This document shows positions 47,489 through 60,923 of a stretch of 64,000 nt of DNA, in pieces. The stretch's first letter is position 1. Every line of letters starts with the position of its first letter. Position numbers and translations under genes: made by a program. The notes under the pieces were generated by a model. That model was not told where the DNA came from and searched no databases. It saw only the letters and a program-made list of their open reading frames with translations. The DNA is from Escarpia spicata (lineage: Eukaryota > Annelida > Polychaeta > Sabellida > Siboglinidae), in assembly GCA_963995525.1 (NCBI GenBank), contig OZ023213.1, positions 53,324,808 to 53,388,807 of the forward strand, read 5' to 3'.

Positions 47489-49232
47489 GGATAATCATTC
47501 CATAAACAACCTACATACAGATCTACAATCGGTTTGTTGTCGATGTTTTAGACACAGCCAAAATATGTTAGACGGTCAACACAGTTTACCCTTTTACCGA
47601 TTGAAACGCCATTTTCTATTTTGATCAGATTTCGTACTATAGATAATAGCTTGTTTTTAGGAATGATTGCAGGGATACCATTTTATGATAGAATAACAGA
47701 AAGTGATAGCTTTCGAATGATAGCAGTCGTCCAGGAATTTTAGGCTAAAACATAGAAACCTTGAGGTCAATGACAATAAGCTGCTTTTGTATTATAGATC
47801 CCTGGATGTGTCTGAAGCAACTTACTAAAAGTCACCAATAATACTGATTGGGCTAAACGCAGAATTCAAGATGGCACGCGAAACTGCGGCAACCCAACAA
47901 GACCTACCATATTCTTCTAAATGTTTAGCACTATAAATCACAGATGTTTCTAACTAGGGTGGGGTTTTCATCCACCCTCTGTTCAATAACATTCTACCTT
48001 TTGTGACACTCGCATCCGCCATTTTAAAGATGGCGGTCGCCAATACAAATGTCGCAAATACATTTGAGTAATTACGTCACAACTTCAAGGTTTGTCCATA
48101 AAATGTCTGCACGACAAGATCTTCAGTAGTTGTAGCGGACGTTGATTAGAGTGTTCTTGACGTGTTTTGAGCTGACATTTTTTTCTAATTTATATATTTT
48201 TAGTGAACTACAGTCATTAGAGTAAAATCAAGAATTGATGAAGTGGACATGTGTAAAGCCTACGAAGAAGGAGATGTCGCCTCAATATGTTGACTAGTGT
48301 ACTGTGTCAGTGATAAATCATTCGGAAGTGTAATGGTAACCACATAATTCTTGGAAATTCGGGGGTGGTTTTGTGGATATTCCTATTTGCCTATTCACCT
48401 GTTTGAAAGGTTGAATATGGAAGTTCTCCTGTGTGTTCTTTGCTATTCTGGCGAGTGAGCTCGGAGAGAAGACATTCAGCAAGATTCCGTACAAGGATCA
48501 CGGCTCGCGCCTAGTTCCCACCGCGTGTCAAGTCTCTGTGAGTTTTGACGAGTGTCACAGTGCCGTTGATGACACCTTACCCCCGGAAAGCCATAATCTT
48601 TAAGCTTTAGGTCGGTGTAGACGCCGCCTGTGTATATACCCACAAAACACCGTCGACGTATTATTGGTAGTCATTTGGTTCCATAACTTCACGAACGTCA
48701 TCCGTGAACTGACAGGATTCGCTTAAGAAATAGTTATTTTGCTTTAAACAGGATCACTGATGGGTGTTCAGAAATCTTGCTACACTAATTTATTCTAGAC
48801 TATATACAATTAACGTTCGGTTCCAAAAGTGCACATTTAAGTAACAACATAACAACAATTTTAACAGTTAAGGTTGAGTCAGTAAACAAAATTAATGTTT
48901 CTGAAAATGAATCAGTAAAGAAAGTTAATATTTCTGAAGCTGAGGTAGTTTTATAAACGAATGCCAGAGAGGCAATCAATAATCCGCCAGAAGACTGCTG
49001 CACCCCATACATGTCAAAGAACAATAAGTATAATATGATGTACAGTAAAAAAGACAAATTATAACAAGGAGAAAGAAAGAAAAAGCTCGAGCATAACTTA
49101 TATAAACCTGTGAGAAAGAACACGTGGGATGTACAAGTTAATTAATAATTGTTCATGTCGAAGATTAAGCGCACGTCGCTCATGTAGGACATATGTCTTT
49201 TCAGCGCTAAGATATTGGAAATGTTGCAACAC
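47489..49232. other. No exon recognised between the sulfotransferase pieces
   Basis: The middle of a WSCD-like sulfotransferase (with a RNPY-like motif) should lie here if the two pieces are one gene. I could not find it on the minus strand. The stretch is otherwise without coding signal. Confidence 0.4.
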
Positions 49233-49471
49233 CTGTCGCACGATATGCCGCATCCACGTGTTTCCCGATCTAGGGAAACTAGCCAAAGCTGTCTTGGGAA
49301 GAGGCCGGCTGGAGAAGTGCATCCGGGGACAGGAAGTGACGGGTCTTCCAGTTGTTCGCTAACCGAAATAGAACCAGTATTTTTCGAAAACCAAGGAAGA
49401 ACGACCATTAGACAGGACGTAACAATGAGCGCAGTAAACCTGGCTAAGTTGATCGTCTTCAAAGACGCCAT
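49233..49471 (-). pseudogene. WSCD-like sulfotransferase remnant, membrane anchor and PSB loop
   Basis: The frame from ATG 49471 (good context, AGG ATG G) encodes MASLKTINLARFTALIVTSC, continuing LMVVLPWF. This is a type II membrane anchor, as in Golgi sulfotransferases. One frame over, from 49322, lies RPLPKTALASFPRSGNTWMR, the 5'-phosphosulphate-binding loop of the WSCD family. The second frame has a TAG upstream, so a one-base shift lies between them in about 45 bp. A donor-like CAG|GTG closes the exon at 49233. It is either a broken gene or a sequencing error. Confidence 0.65.
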
Positions 49472-49529
49472 CCTGCTCGTGTCAGCAGAGGGTTCTCCTT
49501 CCGAAACTGTAATCACGTGACACTCCACG

Positions 49530-50325
49530 TGAATCCCTCACCGCTGCTGCAGTCAGATTAATGACGACTGGAACAGGTCAACTTTCAATAACTCGTTCGT
49601 CATGTGGACATAAAATATAAAATATACAAAACATGCCCGTTCCGGATGTCGACAACTCCGTGATTTATTCGACCAAAGAACAATTTCGTTTCAAATAAAC
49701 GAATTTGTTATTTTTTTAAACACAGACACACGCCTACACGCTCGCGCTCACGTGTTTATACGTAGATGGATCCAGATGGTCCAGGTTACCCCCTTTTTAG
49801 CGAACATATTTTTGCTTTTGAAACAACAGAATAAATGGCTGAAACCCAAGTGGAAGTGTCGCCAAATTGCCCCTTTTCAGGTGTTTTGCGAAAATAACAC
49901 TCGCTACCACCTACACCCACCACGTGGTGCTTCAATAGTGCGCCTCCAAGTGGTGCTTTGTGCACATACATATCCATATATTACTTGGCTGTCCACGCAC
50001 AGCCATGTTCTAAATTATACCATTTCAAGAGATTGGTATAACAAGTGAACGGGGGGGGGGGGGGGGGCGACAACTGAGTGGTGCACTGGGCTGAAAATGT
50101 ATCCTTAGTGTAATAAATGAGCAAATTACTCCTTTTCACGTGTATTGTCTAAAAAATAAACATGTGTGTGATTCATTGCACAGAAACACGAGGATTTCGC
50201 GCAGAATAGCATTTCGACCACATTGTTTCTCGCGTATTCTTTATCAGTTAAAGAGATAAGTATTGTTAAGATTAGTTACACTGTCAGCAGTGACCAATGT
50301 GACCGATTGGTATTTACTTACTTAA
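49530..50325. other. No gene recognised; poly-G run
   Basis: Non-coding by eye. A run of 17 G lies at 50051-50067, which is a likely place for sequencing or assembly error. Confidence 0.5.
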
Positions 50326-50696
50326 TTACTACCCGTTACGCCACCTGGCGTTTAGGGCAGCGACGAAGTTCCTCCACCTCTGTCTGTCTCCGGCCATTCG
50401 TTGTATGCTGCCCCAGCTGTGGTTCATTTCCCTCAGCTCCGCCCCCACTGTTCTCCTCCATGTTGTTTTGGGCGCCCACGTTTTCGTTTCCCTTCTGGTG
50501 TCCACCAGACAGCTGTTTTTGTGATGGCGTCTGCATCCCTGCGAAGGACATGTCCAATCCACCTCCAGCGTCTTCTTTGAATGATGGAGGGCATGTCCTC
50601 TTGCTGGCATTGGGCAAGCAACTCCTGGTTGAATATGGTTCTTGGCCAACAGATCCTGAGGATTTTTCTAAGGCAGGTCGTGTGGAAGGTGGACAA
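50320..50696 (-). pseudogene. 3' end of an RTE/L2-like LINE
   Basis: The minus-strand frame 50433-50696 encodes TTCLRKILRICWPRTI, then RRRWRWIGHVLRRDADAI and WTPEGKRKRGRPKQ. After one frameshift the tail continues with RTVGAELREMNHSWGSIQRM and DRQRWRNFVAAL to 50329. This is the usual C-terminal tail of such RTs. 'ttacttacttaatta' at 50320-50332 is a tetranucleotide tail like that at 7378-7413. Confidence 0.8.
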
Positions 50697-51083
50697 TCAT
50701 GATAGGTCCTGCTCCTATTTGTATGTTTTTCTTAATGTCATTATCACGACATCACATGTGAATGTCATCTACGTCACGACATTTACCCCAACTTGGTTTC
50801 CATTTATTTGTGTTTTTTTCTTGGAATATTTTCATATAGTATTTCTATGTTAACCTTCTTTTTCCGAAACAGCTATACACAATTTGTTTCAGATATTAGT
50901 TATATTTGATTAAGATACAAGGTATCGATGTGTCACGTGTGTCACATATCTGACACACTCTTCAATTTAGAGTAGTCAATCACTATCCATATTTTATTAC
51001 CAGTGGCGCTATGATGAAGTTCCATCAGTATGTCACGAGATAACTGATGGACATCGCGTATCACCACTTGACGATCTTACGAA
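50697..51083. other. No gene recognised
   Basis: Short spacer between the two RT tails. The last 80 bases may be further decayed RT from the plus-strand piece. Confidence 0.35.
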
Positions 51084-51203
51084 GGGAAACGATCTAGAGG
51101 AAGTCAGACGAGGCGGAGTAGAGACGAACTAGACGAGTTCTGGTACACCATCTTGCAGAAGATAACGCAAGACAGGCAGATCTGGAACAGTATGGCATGT
51201 TGA
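51084..51203 (+). pseudogene. C-terminal tail of a non-LTR RT
   Basis: Plus-strand translation gives GKRSRGSQTRRSRDELDEFW, then ITQDRQIWNSMAC and a stop at 51201-51203. This fits the RGRPxxRWxDEL...AQDRxxW ending of RTE/L2-like RT proteins. Only 40 codons survive. It stands just left of the visible start of the right-hand duplication copy. Confidence 0.6.
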
Positions 51204-51344
51204 GGCCTTCACCCATCTACGGGACAATAATAGGCTGCACGGTGGAGATGAGTCCTGCAGACAAATCGTTGAAAATGAAGTAACCATGAAAATAACCAAG
51301 ACAGCCACAATAACATAATATATGTGTAGGCGTCACGTTTTCAC

Positions 51345-51549
51345 TTGCCTACCACAACTGGCGTCACCCAGCCAATGGACGCTGGTATTATCAAGAAGAT
51401 GAAATTCCATCACCGATACATCCTAAACTAAGACTGGATGCCATCATCGCCCTGAAGTCAGCATTGAACAAAGTGAAACCGGAAAGACTTAAAAACGGCT
51501 ACAAAAAGCGGGATTCGTCGAAGGTGTTGAACGTCAAGAAATCGGCGTC
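51345..51549 (+). pseudogene. pogo/Tigger-like transposase fragment (right copy)
   Basis: This is the right-hand copy of the fragment at 21-225, with the same QPMDAGIIKKMK motif and the same frame change. It begins about 140 bp after the end of an RT tail at 51084-51203. That shows what probably lies just left of position 1 if the duplication is tandem. Confidence 0.6.
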
Positions 51550-52573
51550 GACGGATCAGCAGCTTCATTCAGAAACGTACGTGACAAGCTCCACGTGGTG
51601 TATGGTGGCGCTCTGTGTACGAGGGACGACTATGTTGTTGTGGACGAGACAACAGAAACGTCGGCTACACTCAATGACAAGCAGATCATCGAAACCGTAA
51701 AGGCCGGCGGTCACCAACCGATACGTGTAGCTTAGTCGGCAAGAAATCGTGTATCGGGTGTCGGAAGGTGTCGCCGACTAAGGAAAATGCAGTGTCCGGA
51801 GTTCTTACAACAAAAGACAAGGCGTTAATCGGCGACTAAGGGACATTCCTAAATCGAATATCCCCGATGGTGTCCGTGTAACAAAAGACTCAACACATGC
51901 AGTGTCCGTCGACCGGTCCTTGGTCGGCGACACCCCGCAACACCGACACAACATATGAGCCAATCAGCAATCGCCTGGCCACTGACGTCACACCCGTACC
52001 AGTGGCCAAAAACGTAGGGTGATGGTTAGTCGTTCAGAAGAGAAGATGGGAGCACGATATCGCGTCGTTTGCTTCTCAATCGCAAGCTTGATCAGATCGA
52101 GTAGGAACCTGAAAACCTCTGGTGTCATCTCTAAGAAATTACGGTATACGTCTATATAATTTTCCCGTAGGCGTAGCCCCTGTACAAGATTGTCGTGTGC
52201 TCCATGGTGCTCACGGGCGAACAGATGAGCCTTGACCCACTGCTTGCGTTTACGGTTTAGTCTTGCCTTTTCCTTTCTTCAGTGCTGCCACAGCGACGTC
52301 AATGCTACCTACCATGGATATTGGTAGATATTTTGTTGACTCCATCTTCTCCTGTAGTTATTAAATCGGTAATTGTAGTGACATTTTTCTTTCTTTCTCA
52401 AAGCGGGAAACAGACGTGTAGAAGAAGGCGAAACACAACGAACGACGTTCTATGCAACGGGTAGTCGGCGGAGTACTCACTATATTCCATAGGTGGCGCC
52501 ACTTTTCTTAGTGGTAATCCTAGCTAACACCAGATGGCAGTAGGGGCTGCAACATGTCGCTGTTCAGTGACGC

Positions 52574-53047
52574 TGTCGCGCTGACATTTATCCGGGCGTT
52601 AAATTTTATCCGGGTGATGTTTATGTGCATATGTAAGGCATAACATTTGGCACCAGTAGATCACGTAGTGATAAATAATATCCAATAGTTAAATATGTTT
52701 CGTTTGTTATTGTAATACAAGCGTTATAGTTACAGTACATAATTATAATTTGCTGTTTCAGACTTGTGACCAAGTATAAAAGTAAGTCACGTGACGTGTG
52801 CGTGGAGAGGAAACTGTTTTACGACAGAATTTTTTATGTATGTGGGAAGCAAACATTTCTTATAATTTATATATATATATATATACATATATGTAATTAT
52901 ATATATATACATATAAACATACATAATGCCCGGATAAATGAAAACGCGACAGTCGTAGCTAGTGCTAAATATATTCCCCTAGATACACGCACGCGCAGAA
53001 ACGTCACCCGGATATTATTTAACGCCCGGATAAATGTAAGCGCGACA
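52574..53047. mobile_element. MITE-like element (right copy)
   Basis: This is the copy of the 474-bp MITE at 1250-1723, with the same terminal inverted repeats, ACGC flanks and internal third terminal motif. It came with the large duplication and not by a separate insertion. Confidence 0.7.
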
Positions 53048-54203
53048 ACGCACATGCTACTTTACGGGCGCTAAACACTATTGTTTGATGATCGGCAACA
53101 GTCAGATATGTGGCTTGTGGACATCAACATGTGTATAATTACCGCATTCACAGATGCCTAAGTGCATTTAGAGGGCGGTCATTTGTGTTAGCGCTGGTAT
53201 ATATCATCTTCGGTTAAGTCGAATTTTTGCATAACTCGGATTAAATGTCCCGGTCCGACTGAATCCAACTTAGACGAGGTTTACTCTATAAGCTCACCCA
53301 ATGGGACAACGAAAAAATGAAAGTAAACAATGGGACATTATAAATTCGTAAAGCAATGTTTCTAGGTCTACTTAGGCATTCTTTCAAATCACGAAATTAG
53401 TCCCTCTCCCCCGCAATGGAAATAATTGAAAAAAGAGCAGCAAAATCTGTTTCGGGAACGTATCTTGGACGGATTCTTATTGATAATAGCACTGGCAAAT
53501 TACCGAATATTGTTCTCCCTGGAGATGAAAAACAATACATTTATTGTGTAACGTGGCACAGCCCATACGTTTTGGTGATGTATTCTTCAAGGTGGCTAAT
53601 GATAACGTATAACGCAGAGAGAGGGATGGTTGAGGACAAAATGGATGATGATAACGCGAAATACAATATGTATCTTATTGACTCTAGGAGACACACAGCC
53701 CGTCTGCTTCAGTGGTATGCCTGTAGTTTGTATTCATACATACTGTGACGGCATGTGTAAACTCATGACTAGTTCAACACATGGCCGCACCTAATTCCTT
53801 TAAAGCTAGCGTTCAAGCTGTCGTTGTACGCAATGAACAGTTCACAGCGTTCTGGTGGTAAGCTTAAAGGAAGTCGGGTTCTGGGTCATCAAACAATCCA
53901 GAAAATAAAAACTAAAATGGTGTCTAACTGTGTCATAAGTTGGCAGTATTGCCTGAAACGGTTGAAGAGATTGCTTATAACTGTTGCCTTTGTTTTGTTA
54001 CACATCTTCAAGGCCGTCACGGCGACTTGCGACTCGTTGTGTTCTAATACACAATAACTGTGGCTTTAGAAGGACCCTACGAGTGACTACCACAGCGCTT
54101 TGCTGGCAAGACACATAACACAGCCCACAGCGACAGTTGAGAGCAACAAACAGCAGTCAGGCCAGCATTATGTTTACGATATGGGCGGAGCTAACGATCA
54201 GAT

Positions 54204-54424
54204 GATTCAGCAAGCCCGTTAGGGTCTATCCTCCTAGGTAGCACCCGGTTGAGTGCTTCAGCAATCCCGTCTGGTTCTATCCTCCTAGGTAATACCCGGC
54301 CGAGTGCTTCAGCAAGCCCGTCTGGGACTATCCTCCTAGATACCACCCGGCTGAGTGATTCAGCAAGCTCGTCTGGGTCTATCCTCCTAGATAATACCCG
54401 GCTGAGTGATTCAGCGAGCCAGCC
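54204..54424. repeat. 51-bp minisatellite (right copy)
   Basis: This is the same 51-bp array in the right copy, with the same number of units and no change visible to me. Unlike the 42-bp array it has not diverged in copy number between the two copies. Confidence 0.9.
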
Positions 54425-57400
54425 AGGACAGGAAGATTGTCACGACAAGTGGGAATGTCAACGGCAGGGACAAATTAAACTCGAACACACGTCGAACTTC
54501 AACTCACACATACATATTGCAGGACAAAATATCGTTCAACTCACCCCTTGAAAACTTATATGTGGACTCATTAGGCTTTGCTACTAAAATTCATATATTT
54601 GATCTATATTAAACTGACCGCAACCTTGTTGATATATAGTATATAATATACATGCGTCTCATTTCACTAATTATATTAAATATATCAGTCTTTAATTGTG
54701 ATTGCATTCACATACATTCAGCATTTACCTGAAAACTATTCAAGATTGAAGTGTACATACAATCAATGTCACCTGGTAGATGACACTGCAATCTTTACAA
54801 TGACGTCGAATACAAATAAAATATGCGTCATTATTTGAACCCTCCAAAGTTTAAATCCAATACTGTAGCTACTGTAAATAGGCAATCCATGTACGTCACG
54901 CTAAAGTTTAATATGTTTGAGAATTCCACCCTCTTGTAATGCTTTGTTACACTGGCCTGTATACACCCAAACGTACGTACGTCTTGAGAGTAAGACCCCC
55001 ATTAATGGACACACTTTGGCTTAATGGAGCAAAGTAGGGAATTGACGAATCCGTTTTAATGGAAGGAAGACTTGACTCTCTCTTGTTTGAGCCAAGTAAT
55101 GAAGACACCAATCTAGCTTAATAGAATCAAGTAGGAAATACACGACTCTGGCTTACTGGGACCAAGTAATGAAGACACGACTCTGGCTGAATGGAACCAA
55201 GTAGGGAAGACACTACTCCGTCTTACTGGAGCCAGATAGAGAAGACATCACGGCGACTTAATTGAGACAACCAGGGAAGATCCTACTGCTGCGAGTTACC
55301 TGATCACTCCTGACAATGCACGGCCGCACCTCCTCTTGTCTCATTTAGTAATGATGATAGCACAAACTTGATTTCACGATGATGACCCGCCTTCTAAGCT
55401 TGTGCAATCCGACACCTGAATGACGCTGCCTTTGTCGATTGTCTACGTCTCATTTACACACGTCACCCTCACAAAACAGATTAACTTAAGTATGATTCAT
55501 AATAAAAATGTAATGTTTGAAATTACCTGCACAACTCAAATCCACCTTGGATTTGTGGGAATGATGCCTTCAGCGGGTCGATGGAGGTTTCTCGGTGTGC
55601 ACTCAAACTAAATTTTATTTTAGTTCCTGCAAGTGGTCGACCTGTAATACATGTATAATAATGTAATATTGTTATAGAAAACGTTGTATGTTTAATAAAT
55701 AATGAGTGAAGCCGTCATTTACTGGCATACTTCATGTGACACAATTATGTGCACCATGTATTAAATGTCAATTAAATTGCACTTTTTATAAATATGCTTC
55801 ATGCATGAACACAGTCATGAAAGTAATGTTTTTGGTATTTAATTACCTATATCTTATGAGGAACAAATTTAGTCAGAGAAAACGAAGAAAGAATTTTATT
55901 CGTTACAACGTTTTAACTCCGAAAAAAACTATCCCTTCTTTTCGCAGCCCCAAATATAACAAACTGTGACACTGTCAGTGGAACTCATTCCCATATGAAA
56001 AACCATTACCCAGCAAAAATAGCCGAATTGGCTCAATACTGGCACTTATTGTTAATAGTCCAGCCGATATTGAGGCAGTACAATGCCCAAATCACAATTA
56101 AATTGACATTACCGGCCGAATACTGGCCGAATAGTAGCCAGTATATAGCATGCAGCGCCACCTATGGAATGCACAAAATTGCATTGCACAGGATGCCGGC
56201 ACAGGCGGAGTACTGCACAACTACACTGAGCCAGCACTGGGCCACTACTGTTCCAGCATGGTGCCAGCATAATGTCAGTACAGTATGCTACTACAGGCCC
56301 AAGTTACAGTCTCTGTGCAAGACATATTGGACCAGTACCGTGTTTATTTATTTGGGACAGTATGCTGTTAGTTACTGCACGAGAACTAGCTAATTACACT
56401 ATTTTTGACTGGGTAATAAACTAATAGTAAAATTATTAATTATTATCAAACCTGTAACTCCATGACCATATCCTTCTTTTCGGAAACGTATGGTTCTTGT
56501 TCCTGCTGCAATGACAACAACTGAAACTGTCCACGTTTTAAAGCGTCGTTTTGTTTCACCCAACCTGGACCTCCCTGGTGGAATGTTTCGGAATTGTTGA
56601 AACCTAAAGAAAAAGTTAAAACAATATATAATACAAACCTATTAGTATGACGGTCTATGCAATATCTATGACTGTATGACTAACTAGTATGAGTATGACT
56701 GACATAGTCTACTAGGACATTCTCACATAGTCCTACGATACTCCTAGGCCCGGGCGCCTTAGGACTACAGCTACGAGTAGGACTAACTAGGCCTAGGTAG
56801 GCTATGCAACAATAAATCATATGTACTACTAGTACTATGAGCTACAGGAGTGTGGAGGGAGCCATTCAGAATGGCCGCGGTCGGGTGTGGGTGGGTCCAC
56901 ACAACTTTGCTGTTAACTTATGTATTATAATTATCTAAGCTAATACACATCATGTATATATTGAATTCAGGCCCGTAGCAGGCTTTTCACAATGGGGGTT
57001 CACATTTTACCGATTCAGACTCCAGGGGGCGCCACAAGTTCATGTGGGGTTATATTTTTTTCACAACGCAGCGGGCCCCACATGTTCACGTGGGGGCTCA
57101 TAATGCAGAAGGTTACATTTCTAGCTGGAAGAACAATGAAGTGGGTGTGAGATTGGTGGAACATGTGGTTTCGTGTTATATTCTTTCACCTTATGTACGA
57201 CATATTAGCATCCCCAGCAGGCCCATAACGAGGTCGTTTTGGGTGTGAGTTTTCAGTCAAAGTGGGACTCATATGTGGTCTGTGGAGATTGAGCCCATTT
57301 TGTTGCCCGATTAAGCCTAATTTCACACAATTAATAAAAGTCAACACGCAGTGATAGTATATTGTTAATATAACTTAATTATTTTAAATAATACTCGAAA

Positions 57401-58701
57401 CCCTTCGCCGTGTGTGCAGTTGTTTTGAATATAATCATATTAATATAATAAACGAGGCACCTTGAAGTGTGGGTTTGTCCGGAATAAACAGTTAAAGTGA
57501 CATTTACAATCTGGTTTTCACTCAATTAATTCATTATATTTATCTGATCTGATGTGCAAAAGTTCCATAATTTATCATCAACATAATTAAATTAGTAATT
57601 AATAAACCCTTATAAAACATGTCCGGTAAATAGAAGAGTAGAACAAATATTGTCCTCTTGTGGAATTTGAATTAAATTCTAAGTGTCAAACAGTCAAGTA
57701 CCATATTCGGAACACCACACTGACTCCAGGAAACACAAACTGTATTTTACAACTGTACGGAACACGAAATGGACATAATAATTGATAATAAAGGCCCTTC
57801 ACACATTCTTGCCTCCTCATCAGCGATAAGGCTTCACTTTCTGAGATCCACAAACACACAACTAGCAACCACAGTATTTTGGCAACCATACAGCCACACA
57901 ATTACATGATTTCTCATCAGCATGCGCATTTTAAAATAGGTGAAGCTAAACTTTATTGTGTGTTGGTTAAATACAATTATTTATCGAAATTCGCGTTCCA
58001 GCGCAATAGTTCAAAATTATGATTTATGTTAAGCCAGATGAGTCTGTCTACCGGGTTTGCAGCTTATAAGAAATACATTCGCTACATGTCCTAAGTTGTT
58101 GATTGTTGAGCCTCTTTGACATGTACTCCGTGAACCCTCCCCCCGGCTATTGGTATTATATGAATTTGATTCTTACCTTCATACTAGCTCTGACACAAAC
58201 GTCCATCTGCCAAGCTGTTATTTACAGCAAAAGGTATGCATTGGTAAATGACCGCCGTTGAAGCTGGACACTTTGAAGACAATCGTGTTCAATTTCATAT
58301 TACCGCCACACAAAAGATAACGTAATCATTAATATTACATTTTGATAACTTGACCAACCATAATCATATTTTTATTTAATTTTACGTGCAATAACATTTT
58401 GGGTTGATACATGGGACGTACGTCTTCCTATGTCTAATTGTATCATGAATTTTGTAAGATCTGGAATCAAACTTTTTTCTTTATAGAAAATGTGTATAGG
58501 AATATGCATTAAAGGGTAACAAAAGGAAACTGTTTGTTGTTAAGCATCTAAAAACTTACTACAATCTAACACTTTGCAGCTACCATCACATTTTTAACAT
58601 CAATGATTTATTAGGAAAACAATTTTGAACACACAGCTACCGAATTTCACGAACTGCGCCATTGTTCGTCACAATATGACGTTATCAATTATATCTGTAC
58701 T

Positions 58702-59869
58702 TCTTACTTACTTACATACTTACTTACTTACTTACTGATCCCGTAACACGCCTGGGTCATAAGGGCGCTGAACTGCTGAATGTTTCACCAGTCGACGCCA
58801 GTCTTCGCGGTTGTATGCTAATGTCTGAGTTTCTGCAAAGATCTTCCCAGTCCATTCAGCAATATTGTCTGACCATCTCTTCCTCTGTCTTCCCTTTGAG
58901 TGATGATTTTTCTGATTTCATCGTTGGTGATGTGGTCAGACAGAGGATTCTTCGGTAGCATTTCATTTCCAATGCAGCAATTCTTCTTTGAAGTTCCGCT
59001 GTGAGGGTCCATGATTCGCATACATACAGAAAGATGGAAAGGACCTGTGTACGTACTAGTTTAAGTTTATATTTCAGTGCGATGTTTTTGTCTCTCTAAA
59101 CTGGTTTCAATTTCGCCAGTGCTGCTAATGTTTGCGCAAATCTTGCAAGGATTTCGTTCATGGAACCCTCGTCATTGATGATAGCTCCGAGGTACTTGAA
59201 TTGACTTACTGTTTCCAGTTCGTGTCCATTGGCAGTTATTCGGGACCTCATTGCATTTTTGCTGTTTGTTATTAGCTTGGTTTTATCTGTGCTAATTTCC
59301 GTTGCATATCTGGCTGATGTTTCGTCCAGTCGGTTCACAAGGTTAGCAAGTTCCTCTTCACTTCCAGCCAACCCGTCGATGTCATCAGCGAACCGTAGGT
59401 TGGTGATGATGCGTCCTCCAATGAAAATGTTGAATAATGTAGGTGACAAGAGGCATCCTTTACGGACTCCGACTGATGTGTAGAACCATTCACCTACAGC
59501 GCCTTGCACCTGTACAGTAACTGTGCTGCTAGCTTTAGCGTATAGCTATTCGATTCGATGATGTGAACTAGTTTTCGTCCAATATTGTAGTTCTTCATTG
59601 TTGCCGATAGTGTGGCATGCCACACCCTGTCAAATGCCTTCTTGAAATCAATGAAGACGTGGAATAGTTTCTGTTGATGTTGCAAGTATTTCTCACCCAG
59701 AACACGAAGATTGAATATTTGTTCCGTGGTGCTTCTTCCACTGCGAAAGCCCGCCTGTTCTTCGGTGATGATCTCTTCTACTTGTGGTTTCACTCTGTTC
59801 AAGATGACTCTCAGCACCACTTTGCTCGCATGGCTAATGCGGCTGATGGTTAAACGCGACAAATATAAC
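58702..59869 (-). mobile_element. RTE-like non-LTR retrotransposon (right copy)
   Basis: This is the duplicate of the 5'-truncated RTE-like element at 7378-8545, with the same frameshifts, the same motif A and FADD motif C, and the same tetranucleotide tail. Shared defects show that it was duplicated with the block and did not retrotranspose separately. Confidence 0.85.
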
Positions 59870-60923
59870 AATGTTTATTTAGTTATTAACATAGACCTTA
59901 TTCAGTCTTGCAATGTTATTTTTAACTTGTTATGAATTTCTGAACAGCTCACCACAGTATTTCAGTATTATTGTTCACACAACTTGTTTGCCGTTAATAA
60001 TTTGCTATTCAAATTTCTTCTATGCTCTATTGAATATTTGGCTTCTCTAGCTTAGCTAAAATATATCTTAGCTTTTGTTCACCCAGACGTGTTACCAATC
60101 AATGTAAGTCTAAGCAAAGTTACAACTGACTTGCCGTCAAATAAAATTACAACTCTTCTTATCAGTAAACTCTTATTGTTTTAAATACAGCTGTTTCCAT
60201 CTTCGTGTGCTAATGGCGCCAAACAGCGTGGTCTTGTTATTATTTATAGTATAAATGTAGGTAACTTGTGACTGAATAAATACCATATCTCGATAAGTCA
60301 CAGCAGTAGGGTAATAGTAAAATAACTGTAAAATAAAAAACCAAACATACGCAATTATCGCGGGTGTTGTCTCCACAATTGATAATGACCGTTATTATAT
60401 TTATATACACGGATGATAATAATAAAAATACATATTTATATGGACCGCTAGTTTATGGGTTTTACCTTAACAAAAACTGCATTTGTATTCGTAATAATAA
60501 TAATACATATGTTTAATGATTTCATTCGATGTGCATAACAAACAAAATGTTATAAAACAATGACAAAATGATTAGTATTAGTTATAAAATATAGAGTAAA
60601 TAAAAAAAATTAAAAACATTACATATGTAATGTTTGGTGGCGATTAATTATTACACAATACATAAATATTTACTTTAAAACAACCTCAACATATCAGAAA
60701 AAAATATAATTATGATGTAAAATGAAAGTGTCCTCGTCAACATAAGTATGCTAGGTAACTACTAATAAAAATATTAATAAAAAAATATAATCAATTATAA
60801 TTGTAATAGTAATTACTTCAAATGTAATAGTAATAGTAATAGGAAGAATTCAGCATGTAATATAAATAGTAATAGGAAAGAAGCAAAATAATATTAATCG
60901 TAATATATTACATTGCAATTCAA

